The position numbers and the translations under genes were made by a program. From NCBI RefSeq assembly GCF_001761385.1, contig NZ_CP017476.1:248001-312000 (forward strand): a DNA stretch of 64,000 nt, given 5' to 3'. The notes under the pieces are model-generated. The model made no database searches. It was not told the DNA's origin and saw only the letters and a program-made list of their open reading frames with translations. Below, piece by piece: positions 44,209 through 53,153 of the stretch (its first letter is position 1; each line of letters begins with the position of its first letter). Origin of the DNA: Hydrogenophaga crassostreae. GTDB taxonomy: Bacteria > Pseudomonadota > Gammaproteobacteria > Burkholderiales > Burkholderiaceae_C.

Positions 44209-44664
44209 ATGAAAAAGACCCTTATCGCTTCCTTGCTGGCTTTTGGCGCATTGACCGCTGTACAGGCCAAAGACATTGTCGACACGGCTGTGGCCGCGGG
44301 CAACTTCAAAACCCTGGCCACGGCCCTGACGGAAGCCGGCCTCATCGACACGCTCAAGGGAGCGGGCCCGTTCACCGTGTTCGCCCCCACCGACGCTGCG
44401 TTTGCCAAAGTCCCGAAGGCCGATCTGGATGCGCTGTTGAAAGACAAAGCCAAGCTGGCTGCTGTGTTGACCTACCACGTGGTGCCAGGCAAGGTGATGG
44501 CCTCAGACGTCAAGGCTGGCAAGGTGCAAACCGTGCAGGGCAGTGCAATCACAGTGACCACCGCCAACGGGGTGATGGTGGACAACGCCAAAGTCACGGC
44601 CACAGACATCGCGGCCGACAATGGTGTGATCCACGTGATCGACTCGGTGATCATGCCGAAGTAA
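44209..44664 (+). CDS. Fasciclin (FAS1) domain secreted protein
   Basis: A 151-residue protein with a Sec signal peptide (MKKTLIASLLAFGALTAVQA, cleaved before KDIVD). The mature part is one FAS1 domain with GPFTVFAPTDAAFAKVPK, LTYHVVPGKV and GVIHVIDSVIMPK, very similar in layout to the protein encoded upstream but without a lipobox. It is likely a soluble periplasmic or surface protein. A terminator follows 20 bases after the stop. Confidence 0.9.
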   Translation: MKKTLIASLLAFGALTAVQAKDIVDTAVAAGNFKTLATALTEAGLIDTLKGAGPFTVFAPTDAAFAKVPKADLDALLKDKAKLAAVLTYHVVPGKVMASDVKAGKVQTVQGSAITVTTANGVMVDNAKVTATDIAADNGVIHVIDSVIMPK

Positions 44665-44683
44665 GGCGCTTTCTCCGCCAGTC

Positions 44684-44711
44684 AAAAGGCCCTGCTCGCA
44701 GGGCCTTTTTT
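44684..44711. terminator. Rho-independent terminator between the fasciclin and ArgP-like genes
   Basis: AAAAGGCCCTG and CAGGGCCTTTT flank a CTCG loop and end in a T run. The genes converge here, and the structure works in both directions; it touches the stop codon of the regulator gene. Confidence 0.9.
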
Positions 44712-45636
44712 ACGCCGGGACGGGGGCGGGGGTAAGGCTCTGGGCCGCTGCCTGGCGCAGCGCAGCGCTGAGCGAATCCAGAACATCGGAGCTCAGATTC
44801 CAGCAGTGCCAATACAGGGCCACATTGAGACTGTGGCGGGGCGCCAGGTTGACCAGTTCGCCCTGGGCGATCAGGTCGCGAACCTGCAGCTCGGGCAACA
44901 CGCTCACGCCCCAGCCTGCTTGCACCGCCCTCACGCGCCCTTCGCTGGATGGCACAAACAGCTGCTTGAGCATCACGCGGGTCAGGCCAAATGCCCGGGA
45001 GACAAACTCGTGCTGCAAGTGGTCTTTGCGGTTGAACGCCAGAAACGGCACCTGGTGAAAATTGTGGGTGCTCAGACCTTTGCTCAGATGCCGCGCGGCA
45101 AAGCCGGCAGAAGCAACAGGCACATACTCCATGCCGCCCAAAGCCTCCATCTTGCAGCCACGCAGGGCCTGGCCCAGCGAGGTCACACACCCGAGCACCT
45201 TGCCCTCACGCAGCCATTCGTGGGTGAACTCCTGGTCATCGGTGATGATTTCAATCGGCAGTCCCCCTTGGGCCAGGGGGTTGAGTGCGGGCAAGGCCCA
45301 GGTGGCGATGCTGTCGGCATTGATGGCCACCGCAATGCGCTCCTCTTCGCGCCCATTGCCGGTCGAGCTGGGTGCGAGCTCCTTCAGGTCTTTTTCCAGA
45401 TCGGCGCGCAACAGCCGCATCATCTTGGCGTGTTTGAGCATGAGCTGCCCGGCCGAAGTGGGCTTGAGTGGTCGGCTGCGCACGATGAGGACCGTGCCCA
45501 CCTGGGCCTCCAGCGCCCGCAAGCGTTGTGAGACAGCCGATTGGGTGATCGACAGGCGTTGGGCTGCGCGTTCAAAGCCCCCTTCTTCAATGATGGCGGC
45601 CAGGCATTCCAAAGCGTCTGGGTCGAAGGTGCTCAT
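44710..45636 (-). CDS. argP: LysR family regulator, ArgP (IciA/LysG) type
   Basis: A 308-residue LysR protein that follows ArgP closely in its N-terminal part: ALECLAAIIEEGGFERAAQRL then SITQSAVSQRLRALE, and the effector-domain segments AVNAD-like AVAINADSIATWALPAL, and W-x-W-ending LYWHCWNLSS. ArgP senses lysine or arginine and controls amino acid export, e.g. argO or lysE, in other bacteria. Here it is divergent from dadA, so control of D-amino acid degradation is likely. The two genes are separated by 173 bases with an inverted repeat at 45729-45749. Confidence 0.82.
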   Translation of the reverse strand: MSTFDPDALECLAAIIEEGGFERAAQRLSITQSAVSQRLRALEAQVGTVLIVRSRPLKPTSAGQLMLKHAKMMRLLRADLEKDLKELAPSSTGNGREEERIAVAINADSIATWALPALNPLAQGGLPIEIITDDQEFTHEWLREGKVLGCVTSLGQALRGCKMEALGGMEYVPVASAGFAARHLSKGLSTHNFHQVPFLAFNRKDHLQHEFVSRAFGLTRVMLKQLFVPSSEGRVRAVQAGWGVSVLPELQVRDLIAQGELVNLAPRHSLNVALYWHCWNLSSDVLDSLSAALRQAAAQSLTPAPVPA

Positions 45637-45728
45637 GGGGGTTCCAGTGGAAAAGGTCGGCGGACAGGCCGGTTACGGCGCCGCAAGGCCTGAAGGAGTT
45701 GTATTAGCTGCACTGATGCGGACGATTT

Positions 45729-45749
45729 TAGTGTAATTTTGCTTCACTA
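45729..45749. promoter_or_regulatory. LysR-type operator TAGTG-N11-CACTA before dadA
   Basis: TAGTG and CACTA are separated by eleven bases, which matches the T-N11-A rule for LysR sites. It lies about 60 bases upstream of the dadA start and 93 upstream of the ArgP-like gene start. Confidence 0.5.
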
Positions 45750-45809
45750 TCGTCGCCGTTGTTCTCATACTCGCGACCAGCTTTTTTCATCCATCTGGAG
45801 TGGTTCGAC

Positions 45810-47099
45810 ATGCGGGTTGTGGTTTTGGGCGCAGGCATCATCGGTGTGAGCACGGCATGGCATTTGATACAGCGTGGGCATGAGGTCACCATCGTGGATC
45901 GCCAGCCCGATGCGGCGCTGGAGACCAGCTACGCCAATGCGGCACAAATTTCGGTCAGCTATTGCGAGCCCTGGGCCAACCGCGAAGCGCCGCTGAAGGC
46001 GCTGAAGTGGATGTTTTCGCCCACCGCACCCCTCCTGTTCCGGCCGCAAATGGACCCGGCGCAATGGCTCTGGGGCTTGCAGTTTCTTGGTCAGTGCAAT
46101 GACAGGGCATTTGAACGCAATGTGGCGCAGATCGTGGCACTGGGGGCTTACAGCCACGCCGCGCTGAAAGACGTGGTGGCAGAGACGGGTATGGAGTACA
46201 ACCGCCTCGAGTGCGGCATTGCCCATTACTACAGCGATCAAAAGGCGTTTGATGGTGCGGGCGAAGCGGCGGCCCTGATGCAGAAGTTTGGCGTCAAGCG
46301 CAACATCCTGACCCGCGAAGAGCTGCTCAAGGTTGAGCCAGCGCTCAAGGTTTACGCCGATCGCATCGTGGGCGGCACCTTCACGCCATCAGACGAATCG
46401 GGCGACGCCAAGGTATTCACCCAGCAACTCGCCGCCCTGTGCGAACAGCGTGGTGCAGGCATGCAGTTCAACCACGACATTGAAGGCATCCAAACCGATG
46501 GTGGTGCTGCAACGCAAGTGAATGTCCGTGACCGCGCCACTGGAAAGGCTTTGGCGCTGCAGGCTGATGCCTATGTGGTGGCCTGCGGTTCCTACACCAG
46601 GCCGTTGCTGAAATCGGTCGGGTTGCAGGTGCCCATCTACCCCGGTAAAGGCTACAGCGCCACCTTGCCGTTGCTGCGTCCCGAGCAAGCGCCCAAGGTG
46701 AGCATGATTGACGACTCACTCAAGATCGCCGTGTCGCGCCTCGGCGATCAGATTCGCGTCGCAGGCACGATTGAGCTGGGTGGCTTTGATCTCGCGCTGG
46801 ACACGCCGTTGGCCAAAAAGCGTTGCGAGATGCTGGTGCGCCGCATCGAAGAAGTCTTCCCAGGCATGGCCGATACGCGGACGCCTGAAGAGGGTGGTGA
46901 TCCCCAGTTCTGGACGGGCTTGCGTCCCGCCACACCGACCAACATTCCCCTGATTGGTCGCACCAAAATCGGCAAGCTCTGGATCAACGCAGGCCACGGC
47001 ACGCTGGGCTGGACGCACGGCGCGGGCTCAGGCAAAGCGCTGGCCGAGCTGATCAATGGCGAAAAGCCTGCGATGGCGTTTGGTTTCGCGGGCGGCTAG
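45810..47099 (+). CDS. dadA: D-amino acid dehydrogenase, small subunit
   Basis: A 429-residue flavoenzyme that oxidises D-amino acids (mainly D-alanine) to 2-oxo acids, passing electrons to the quinone pool. The FAD motif is VVLGAGIIGVSTAWHL with a second element VDRQPDAALETSYANAAQIS, which is typical of DadA. GGDPQFWTGLRPATPTNIPL and AGHGTLGWTHGAGSGKALAEL near the C-terminus match the family. Start ATG 45810 precedes the FAD motif directly. An alanine racemase gene is not adjacent. Control by the divergent ArgP-like regulator is likely. Confidence 0.9.
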   Translation: MRVVVLGAGIIGVSTAWHLIQRGHEVTIVDRQPDAALETSYANAAQISVSYCEPWANREAPLKALKWMFSPTAPLLFRPQMDPAQWLWGLQFLGQCNDRAFERNVAQIVALGAYSHAALKDVVAETGMEYNRLECGIAHYYSDQKAFDGAGEAAALMQKFGVKRNILTREELLKVEPALKVYADRIVGGTFTPSDESGDAKVFTQQLAALCEQRGAGMQFNHDIEGIQTDGGAATQVNVRDRATGKALALQADAYVVACGSYTRPLLKSVGLQVPIYPGKGYSATLPLLRPEQAPKVSMIDDSLKIAVSRLGDQIRVAGTIELGGFDLALDTPLAKKRCEMLVRRIEEVFPGMADTRTPEEGGDPQFWTGLRPATPTNIPLIGRTKIGKLWINAGHGTLGWTHGAGSGKALAELINGEKPAMAFGFAGG

Positions 47100-47238
47100 G
47101 GCCACAACCTGGACCAAAGGCCGAGGCCGAGGCTGAGGCACCGCTGATGATCCTGGCACTGCCGACACAGGCAGGTTTTTCAGTCCCTGGCCCCGAAGAA
47201 CCGCGAAGGCCTTCGCGCGGGCGGCGACAATCGCGGCC

Positions 47239-47997
47239 ATGGAATTGTTTCTGGTCACCCTGGCGTCGCTTTTTGCAGGCTTTGTCGACGCCATCGTGGG
47301 TGGAGGCGGCCTGATCCTCGTACCGGCGATGTTCGCGGTGTTTCCCAATACCCATCCCGCCACACTGTTGGGCACCACCAAGAGCGCCTCCATCTGGGGC
47401 ACCGCGGCGGCGACAGTGCAGTACGCGCAGCGGGTGCACATGCCCTGGCGCTCGTTGTTGCCCGCGGCGGCGGTGTGTTTTGGGGGCTCCATGCTGGGCG
47501 CGTGGACGGTCACGGTGATATCGCCCGATTTCTTGCGCCGCCTCTTGCCGCTGGTGTTGCTGGGCGTGTTCGTCTACACCCTGGCACGAAAGGATCTCGG
47601 GCGACACCATTTGCCCCGGTACACAGGCCGAGCGGAAGCCATGGCGGCCGCGCTGCTGGGGTTGACCATTGGCTTCTACGACGGGTTTTTTGGCCCAGGC
47701 ACGGGCAGCTTCTTTGTTTTCCTGTTCGTGCGCTGGCTGGGCTACGATTTTTTGCACGCCAGCGCCAGCGCCAAACTGCTCAATGTCACGTCCAATCTGG
47801 CGGCATTGATTCTCTTTGCCGTCAAAGGCCATGTGTGGTGGCACTTCGCCCTGGCCATGGCGGTGGCCAATGTGGTGGGGAGTTTGATGGGCACGCGGTT
47901 GGCGCTCAAGCATGGCAGCGGCTTTGTGCGCTGGGCATTTATCGTGGTGGTCGGGGCGCTGATCGTGAAGACGGGTTACGACGCCTGGCTTGGTTGA
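47239..47997 (+). CDS. TSUP family transporter (TauE/SafE sulfite exporter-like)
   Basis: A 252-residue inner-membrane protein with about seven or eight hydrophobic segments. The family signature is seen twice: FVDAIVGGGGLILVPAM near residue 20 and GFYDGFFGPGTGSFFVFLFV near 150. Members export sulfite, sulfoacetate or related organosulfur anions, but the substrate here is unknown. It stands alone and converges with mrdA. Confidence 0.87.
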   Translation: MELFLVTLASLFAGFVDAIVGGGGLILVPAMFAVFPNTHPATLLGTTKSASIWGTAAATVQYAQRVHMPWRSLLPAAAVCFGGSMLGAWTVTVISPDFLRRLLPLVLLGVFVYTLARKDLGRHHLPRYTGRAEAMAAALLGLTIGFYDGFFGPGTGSFFVFLFVRWLGYDFLHASASAKLLNVTSNLAALILFAVKGHVWWHFALAMAVANVVGSLMGTRLALKHGSGFVRWAFIVVVGALIVKTGYDAWLG

Positions 47998-48036
47998 CCA
48001 GCCGCACCGCTGCAGGCGGTCAAGACGGCGACCGGA

Positions 48037-50025
48037 TCAAGGTGATGGCTTTTCGACTGCGGTCTTTGGCGCATCGGGATCGATGGGCCAGGGGACTTCG
48101 CTGGCCTTGAGTGGTGTACCCGAAGGGGAAGAGGCCTCACCTCTCTGTACGGCCTTGAGATCCTGGGCGTTGGGGTATTGATCGAGCAACAGGTAATCAA
48201 AGACACGGCGGGCGATGGGCGCGGCGTTGGCAGAGCCAAAACCTGCGTTTTCAACCACCACCGCCAGTGCGATGCGCGGTTTGTCTACCGGCGCAAAGGC
48301 CAGGTAGAGCGAGTGATCGCGCTGGTGTTCTTCGAGCTTGCGTGCGTCATAGCGGTCTTTCTGTCCGATGCCCACCGCCTGAGCGGTGCCGGTTTTGCCG
48401 CCACTTTCATACTCGGCGCCTGCGAAAACGCGGGCGCTGGTGCCCTCTGTGGTCACACCTTGCATGGCGCGCAACACCACGTCGATGTTGGCGCGTTTGA
48501 ATCCAAGGTTGACGGCTTCGCTAACGGGCATCGGGTTGCGCTCGTGCGTCACGGTGTCTTCGGTGGCCAGCATGAGATGGGGCTGGTGCTTGATACCGCC
48601 GTTGGCCAGCGTGGCCATGGCATGGGCCACTTGCAGCATGGTGAAGTTGTTGTAGCCCTGGCCGATGCCCAGCGAAATGGTCTCGCCCGCGTACCAGCGC
48701 TGCTGTTCGGGACGTTTGTAGGCGTTGCGCTTCCATTCCTGATTGGGCAGGACACCGCGCACTTCGCCGCGCAGGTCGATGCCGGTGATCTGGCCAAAAC
48801 CCAGAGGGGCCATGAAGTCGTGCATGGCGTCCACGCCCATCTCGTTGGCGAGGGAGTAGTAGTACACGTTGCTCGACTTGATGATGCTGCGGCGCATGTC
48901 CACTGCACCGAGACCCCCGTCACCGTGGCTGCGGAAACGGTGGTTGCCAAACATCCAGTAGCCCGGGTCGTTGATCACCGTGCTCGCGCTGCGGGCGCCG
49001 GTCTCCAGCGCCGCCATGGCCATGAACGGCTTGTAGGTGGAGCCCGGTGGGTAGGTGCCGCGCAAGGCGCGGTTGAGCAAGGGTTTGTCGAGTGATTCGT
49101 TCAGCAGCTTCCAGTTCTCTTCGTCGATGCCTTCGACAAACAGGTTGGGGTCAAATGTGGGCTTGCTGACAAACGCCAGAACCTCACCGTTGCGCGGGTC
49201 GATGGCCACAAGGGCACCGCGCCGCTCGCCAAACATGTCTTCGATGAGCTTCTGCAGCTTGATGTCGATCGCCAGCCTGACGGTGTTGCCAGGAACCGCT
49301 GGCGTGTTGGCAAGCAGGCGCACGGCCTGGCCACCCGCCGAGGTCTCGACGCGTTCGAAGCCGGTCTGTCCGTGCAGCTCTCGTTCGTAGTGCTGTTCGG
49401 CGCCCAGCTTGCCGATGTGGTCGGTGCCGCGGTAGTTGGCCTGGTCTTCATCGGGCCAGTCTTCAATCTGCTCTTTTTCGCGCTGATTGATGCGGCCGAT
49501 GTAGCCGATGACATGGCTGGCCACCTCGCCATTCGGGTAGTGGCGTATCAAGCGTGCGCGCACATCGACGCCGGGAAAGCGGTAGCGCTGAACCGTGAAG
49601 CGCGCCACCTCTTCGTCGGTCAGGCGCGAACGGATGGGCAATGAGTCGAAGCGGCGCGATTCTGAAACGAGCTTGCTGAAGCGCCGCTTGTCACGCGGTG
49701 TGATGTCGAGAAGCAGCGCCAGCTCTTCAATGGTGGCATCGAGGTCGTCAACCTCGGACGGGGTGATTTCCAGGGTGTAGGCGGAAAAATTGGTCGCCAG
49801 CACGCGGCCAAAGCGGTCAAGAATCTGGCCCCGGTTGGGCACCACGGGCAGCACTGCCGTTCGGTTGCTTTCAGCCTGGGCTTGCAGGTCTTCATGGCGC
49901 ACCACCTGCAGGTACACCATCCTTGAAACCAAAAGGCCAAAGGCGACAAAAACGGTCAGGCCAATGACCAGTACGCGTGTGCGAAACAGCGCGATATCGG
50001 CGTCGACGTTGCGAAGCTCGGTCAT
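48037..50025 (-). CDS. mrdA: Penicillin-binding protein 2 (peptidoglycan transpeptidase of elongation)
   Basis: A 662-residue class B PBP with one N-terminal membrane anchor (about residues 17-37), a dimerisation domain, and the transpeptidase domain. Catalytic motifs are S-T-Y-K in PPGSTYKPFMA, S-S-N in IKSSNVYYYSLA, and K-T-G in SGGKTGTAQ. It cross-links peptidoglycan in the elongasome with MreB, MreC, MreD and RodA. It is the last gene of the mreB-mreC-mreD-mrdA operon; rodA (mrdB), often next, is not here, since an unrelated gene on the other strand follows. Confidence 0.95.
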   Translation of the reverse strand: MTELRNVDADIALFRTRVLVIGLTVFVAFGLLVSRMVYLQVVRHEDLQAQAESNRTAVLPVVPNRGQILDRFGRVLATNFSAYTLEITPSEVDDLDATIEELALLLDITPRDKRRFSKLVSESRRFDSLPIRSRLTDEEVARFTVQRYRFPGVDVRARLIRHYPNGEVASHVIGYIGRINQREKEQIEDWPDEDQANYRGTDHIGKLGAEQHYERELHGQTGFERVETSAGGQAVRLLANTPAVPGNTVRLAIDIKLQKLIEDMFGERRGALVAIDPRNGEVLAFVSKPTFDPNLFVEGIDEENWKLLNESLDKPLLNRALRGTYPPGSTYKPFMAMAALETGARSASTVINDPGYWMFGNHRFRSHGDGGLGAVDMRRSIIKSSNVYYYSLANEMGVDAMHDFMAPLGFGQITGIDLRGEVRGVLPNQEWKRNAYKRPEQQRWYAGETISLGIGQGYNNFTMLQVAHAMATLANGGIKHQPHLMLATEDTVTHERNPMPVSEAVNLGFKRANIDVVLRAMQGVTTEGTSARVFAGAEYESGGKTGTAQAVGIGQKDRYDARKLEEHQRDHSLYLAFAPVDKPRIALAVVVENAGFGSANAAPIARRVFDYLLLDQYPNAQDLKAVQRGEASSPSGTPLKASEVPWPIDPDAPKTAVEKPSP

Positions 50026-50027
50026 CT

Positions 50028-50558
50028 TCAGAGCGGCCGGTTGTTGTCAGGGTCCGGCGCCCGGCGCTGCGGTGCGAGCAACAGCACGGTGACCACTGGC
50101 CACAAGGCACTTTCAATCACCGGGCTGAGCAAAAGCGCCCAGCCAGGGAAGGAGCCGCCCGCGATCATGCGAACAATCAACTGCAGCAGATGAGAGACCA
50201 GCAACAGTGGCAAGATCTGCACCGCCTGGGTGAGCACGTCAAACCAGAGCAAGCGGCGGTGAATGGACACCGCCAGAAAGGCAAGAACGGTGTAGGCCAA
50301 GGCGTGTTGCCCCAGCAGGGCGCCTTGTTGAACGTCCATGGCCAGGCCGAATACAAAAGCCACACCGACCCCGATTCGGAGGGGCTGGTGCACGCCCCAG
50401 AAGACAAGCGTGATGGCCAGCAGATCGGGCGCCCAGGCAGCGCGGCCCCAAATGCCTGAGCTCAGGAATGTGTTGAGCAGCATGGCCCCCAGCAGGGTGA
50501 ACCAGATGAAAACCGGATTGGCGGGCAACAGGAGTTGCTGGCCTGGGCGCATGATCAT
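50028..50558 (-). CDS. mreD: Rod shape-determining protein MreD
   Basis: A 176-residue inner-membrane protein with five to six hydrophobic segments and no extensive soluble part, the normal form of MreD. It starts four bases before the stop of mreC and is followed by mrdA after two bases, so the operon is tightly packed. FGLAMDVQQGALLGQHALAY is the best conserved segment of the family. It links MreC and PBP2 to the membrane. Confidence 0.92.
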   Translation of the reverse strand: MIMRPGQQLLLPANPVFIWFTLLGAMLLNTFLSSGIWGRAAWAPDLLAITLVFWGVHQPLRIGVGVAFVFGLAMDVQQGALLGQHALAYTVLAFLAVSIHRRLLWFDVLTQAVQILPLLLVSHLLQLIVRMIAGGSFPGWALLLSPVIESALWPVVTVLLLAPQRRAPDPDNNRPL

Positions 50559-51484
50559 CGTTTGACCCCGTCGGTGGTGATTGGGGTGGATGCGCCGGGC
50601 TTCGGCAGCATCGGGGAAGGCGGCAGGTTCAGCCCGACAGGCGTGAGAACCAGCACGTGCAGGGCGCCGTGAACCCGTGCCAGTGGCGTGCAGCTGATGC
50701 GGTTGAACGACGATTCGGCGCGCTCGCCCACGTCTTTCACGCGCGCCACAGGCAAGCCCGGCGGGAACACCCCGTCAACCCCTGTCGTGGTCAGCAAATC
50801 ACCTTGCTCGATATCGGCGTTGGCCAGTGTGTAGCGCAACTCAAGGTCTTCCCCCGAAGGTCCTGTGCGACCAAAAGCCACGCTTCGAACACCGGTGCGC
50901 ACGTTGAGAACGGGGATGGCGTAGTCGCTGTCGATCAACAGGGTGACTTCCGACATCAACGGGTAGACCCGTGTGACCTGGCCGAGCACGCCGTTGTCGT
51001 CGATGACAGGCGATCCGGCGACCACGCCATGCGTTTGGCCGCGGTCGATCACCACGCGGCGTGAAAACGGGTCGGCCGCATCGTAGAGCACCTGGGCGCC
51101 AATCGAGGGAGCCAGGATGCGCTCGCGCATCGCCAGCAACTCACGAAGGCGCTGGTTTTCCAGCCGAAGCTGCTCGACCTGCAGCGCGTGTTCCGATTGG
51201 GTTGCGAGTTTCACCAGGGCCGCGTTCTCGCTCGCCTGCGCTTTGTGCAGGCTGGTGAAGTAGGTGCCTGCTTCGCCGGCGGCGCGCACCGGCTGCATCA
51301 CCAGCCATTGCATCGGATAAAGCACCGTGGCCAGTGCGCTGCGCACAGGAACCGTGATGCTGAACCGCATGTCGGCCACCATGAGAAACAGCGCGACAGC
51401 GCTGAATACCATGAGTTTGGACAGGGCCGATGGACCCTGTTTAAAAAACGGGGGTGGGGTGCGGTCCAGGGTGCCTAATGGCAT
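50555..51484 (-). CDS. mreC: Rod shape-determining protein MreC
   Basis: A 309-residue bitopic protein: one N-terminal membrane span (about residues 22-40), a coiled coil (about 75-115, rich in Leu/Glu/Arg: LRLENQRLRELLAMRERIL), and a C-terminal pair of beta barrels with HGVVAGSPVIDDNGVLGQV and FPPGLPVARV, characteristic of MreC. It organises PBP2 in the periplasm. The C-terminal tail is proline-rich. Confidence 0.95.
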   Translation of the reverse strand: MPLGTLDRTPPPFFKQGPSALSKLMVFSAVALFLMVADMRFSITVPVRSALATVLYPMQWLVMQPVRAAGEAGTYFTSLHKAQASENAALVKLATQSEHALQVEQLRLENQRLRELLAMRERILAPSIGAQVLYDAADPFSRRVVIDRGQTHGVVAGSPVIDDNGVLGQVTRVYPLMSEVTLLIDSDYAIPVLNVRTGVRSVAFGRTGPSGEDLELRYTLANADIEQGDLLTTTGVDGVFPPGLPVARVKDVGERAESSFNRISCTPLARVHGALHVLVLTPVGLNLPPSPMLPKPGASTPITTDGVKR

Positions 51485-51536
51485 GTCAGCGGGGTCGGTC
51501 GGGCTGGCGGTGAAAGCGCTGCCCGGCGCTCAAGGC

Positions 51537-52580
51537 TTACTCGTTTGTGAAGATGGTGCCCAGGCGCTCCATGCGCTCCAGGGCCATGCCACAACCGCGC
51601 ACCACGCAGGTCAGCGGCTCTTCGGCCACCAGTACGGGCAGACCGGTCTCTTCGGCCAGGAGGCGGTCCAGGTCGCGCAGCAATGCGCCACCGCCGGTGA
51701 GCATCATGCCGCGCTCGGCGATGTCGGCACCCAGCTCGGGTGGCGTGTGCTCCAGCGCCATCTTGACGGCGGACACGATGTTGTTCAGCGGGTCGGTCAG
51801 GGCTTCCAGGATCTCGTTGCTGGAGATCGTGAAGCTGCGGGGCACGCCTTCGCTCAGGTTGCGGCCCTTGACTTCCATTTCCTTGACTTCAGAGCCGGGG
51901 AAGGCCGAGCCGATGTTTTTCTTGATCGCTTCGGCCGTCGGCTCGCCAATCAACATGCCGTAGTTGCGGCGGATGTAGGCAATGATGGCGTCGTCAAAAC
52001 GGTCGCCACCGACCCGCACGCTGCCTTTGTAGACCATGCCGCCCAGGGAGATCACGCCGACTTCGGTCGTTCCGCCGCCGATGTCGACCACCATGGAGCC
52101 CGATGCTTCGGATACCGGCAGGCCTGCACCGATGGCCGCGGCCATCGGCTCTTCGATCAGGTAGACCTCGGAGGCACCGGCGCCGAGCGCGGATTCGCGG
52201 ATGGCGCGGCGCTCGACCTGGGTTGAGCCGCACGGCACACAGATGATGATGCGGGGGCTTGGGCGGAACATCGAGCGCGGGTGCACCATCTTGATGAACT
52301 GCTTGAGCATCTGTTCGGTGACGGTAAAGTCAGCGATCACGCCGTCTTTCATCGGGCGGATGGCCTCGATGTTGCCGGGCACCTTGCCCAACATGGCCTT
52401 GGCTTCATGCCCAACGGCCTGAATGGTTTTTTTGCCCTGTGGGCCGCCTTCGTGGCGAATGGATACGACCGATGGCTCGTCGAGCACGATGCCCTTGCCG
52501 CGAACGTAAATCAGGGTATTGGCGGTGCCGAGGTCGATGGCGAGGTCGGTCGAAAAATTCCGACGGAACGATTCAAACAT
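51537..52580 (-). CDS. mreB: Rod shape-determining actin homologue MreB
   Basis: The 347-residue actin-family ATPase begins with LAIDLGTANTLIYVRGKGIVL and contains the phosphate-2 motif MVVDIGGGTTEVGVISL, YLIEEPMAAAIGAGLPV and the adenosine motif MLTGGGALLRDLD. It forms membrane-bound filaments that direct cell-wall synthesis in rod-shaped cells. It is the first gene of its operon, divergent from gatC with a 273-base gap holding the promoters of both. Confidence 0.97.
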   Translation of the reverse strand: MFESFRRNFSTDLAIDLGTANTLIYVRGKGIVLDEPSVVSIRHEGGPQGKKTIQAVGHEAKAMLGKVPGNIEAIRPMKDGVIADFTVTEQMLKQFIKMVHPRSMFRPSPRIIICVPCGSTQVERRAIRESALGAGASEVYLIEEPMAAAIGAGLPVSEASGSMVVDIGGGTTEVGVISLGGMVYKGSVRVGGDRFDDAIIAYIRRNYGMLIGEPTAEAIKKNIGSAFPGSEVKEMEVKGRNLSEGVPRSFTISSNEILEALTDPLNNIVSAVKMALEHTPPELGADIAERGMMLTGGGALLRDLDRLLAEETGLPVLVAEEPLTCVVRGCGMALERMERLGTIFTNE

Positions 52581-52853
52581 GGTGCAAAAATCCGGTGGTG
52601 CGGGGACGCGCTTGGGCTTTGTTGTTCTGGCGCGGCCGTCGCCAAGTGTCTGGGGGAGCGGTGTTAAGTATTTGATTCAACGGCAAAAAGCGCCCTTGGG
52701 ACGCCTTGACCGCTAAACCTTGGATAATACCGTATCCCCTGTGCGTAAAGGTGCGCACCCATTGCCCCTACTGGCACTTTACAACCCGTTTCAGCAGCTT
52801 TATTTGCACTTCGGGTGGTTTCTTTTCACTTACAACGGATTTCCCCACCTGCC

Positions 52854-53153
52854 ATGTCCCTGACCTCGTCCGACATTGGGCGCATTGCCAACCTGGCCCG
52901 CTTGGAGCTTTCCAGCGAGCACAGCGAGCGTTTGCTGACCCAGCTCAACGGTTTTTTTGACATCGTTGAGCAAATGAATGCCGTCGACACCGTTGGCGTG
53001 GAGCCTCTGGCCCACCCCACCGCCGTGATCGACCACGTGAGCCTGCGCTTGCGCCCTGATGTGGCCAGTGAGCCCAACAACCGTGAAGCCAACCAGAAGA
53101 GTGCGCCTGCTGTGGAGCGCGGACTGTTTCTTGTGCCGAAAGTCATCGAATGA
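52854..53153 (+). CDS. gatC: Asp-tRNA(Asn)/Glu-tRNA(Gln) amidotransferase subunit C
   Basis: A 99-residue GatC. It begins MSLTSSDIGRIANLARLEL and has IVEQMNAVDTVGVEPLAHP, the normal GatC pattern. It stabilises the GatAB complex. It overlaps the start of gatA by four bases. The ATG at 52854 is chosen as the family begins close to the IANLARL helix. Confidence 0.95.
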   Translation: MSLTSSDIGRIANLARLELSSEHSERLLTQLNGFFDIVEQMNAVDTVGVEPLAHPTAVIDHVSLRLRPDVASEPNNREANQKSAPAVERGLFLVPKVIE

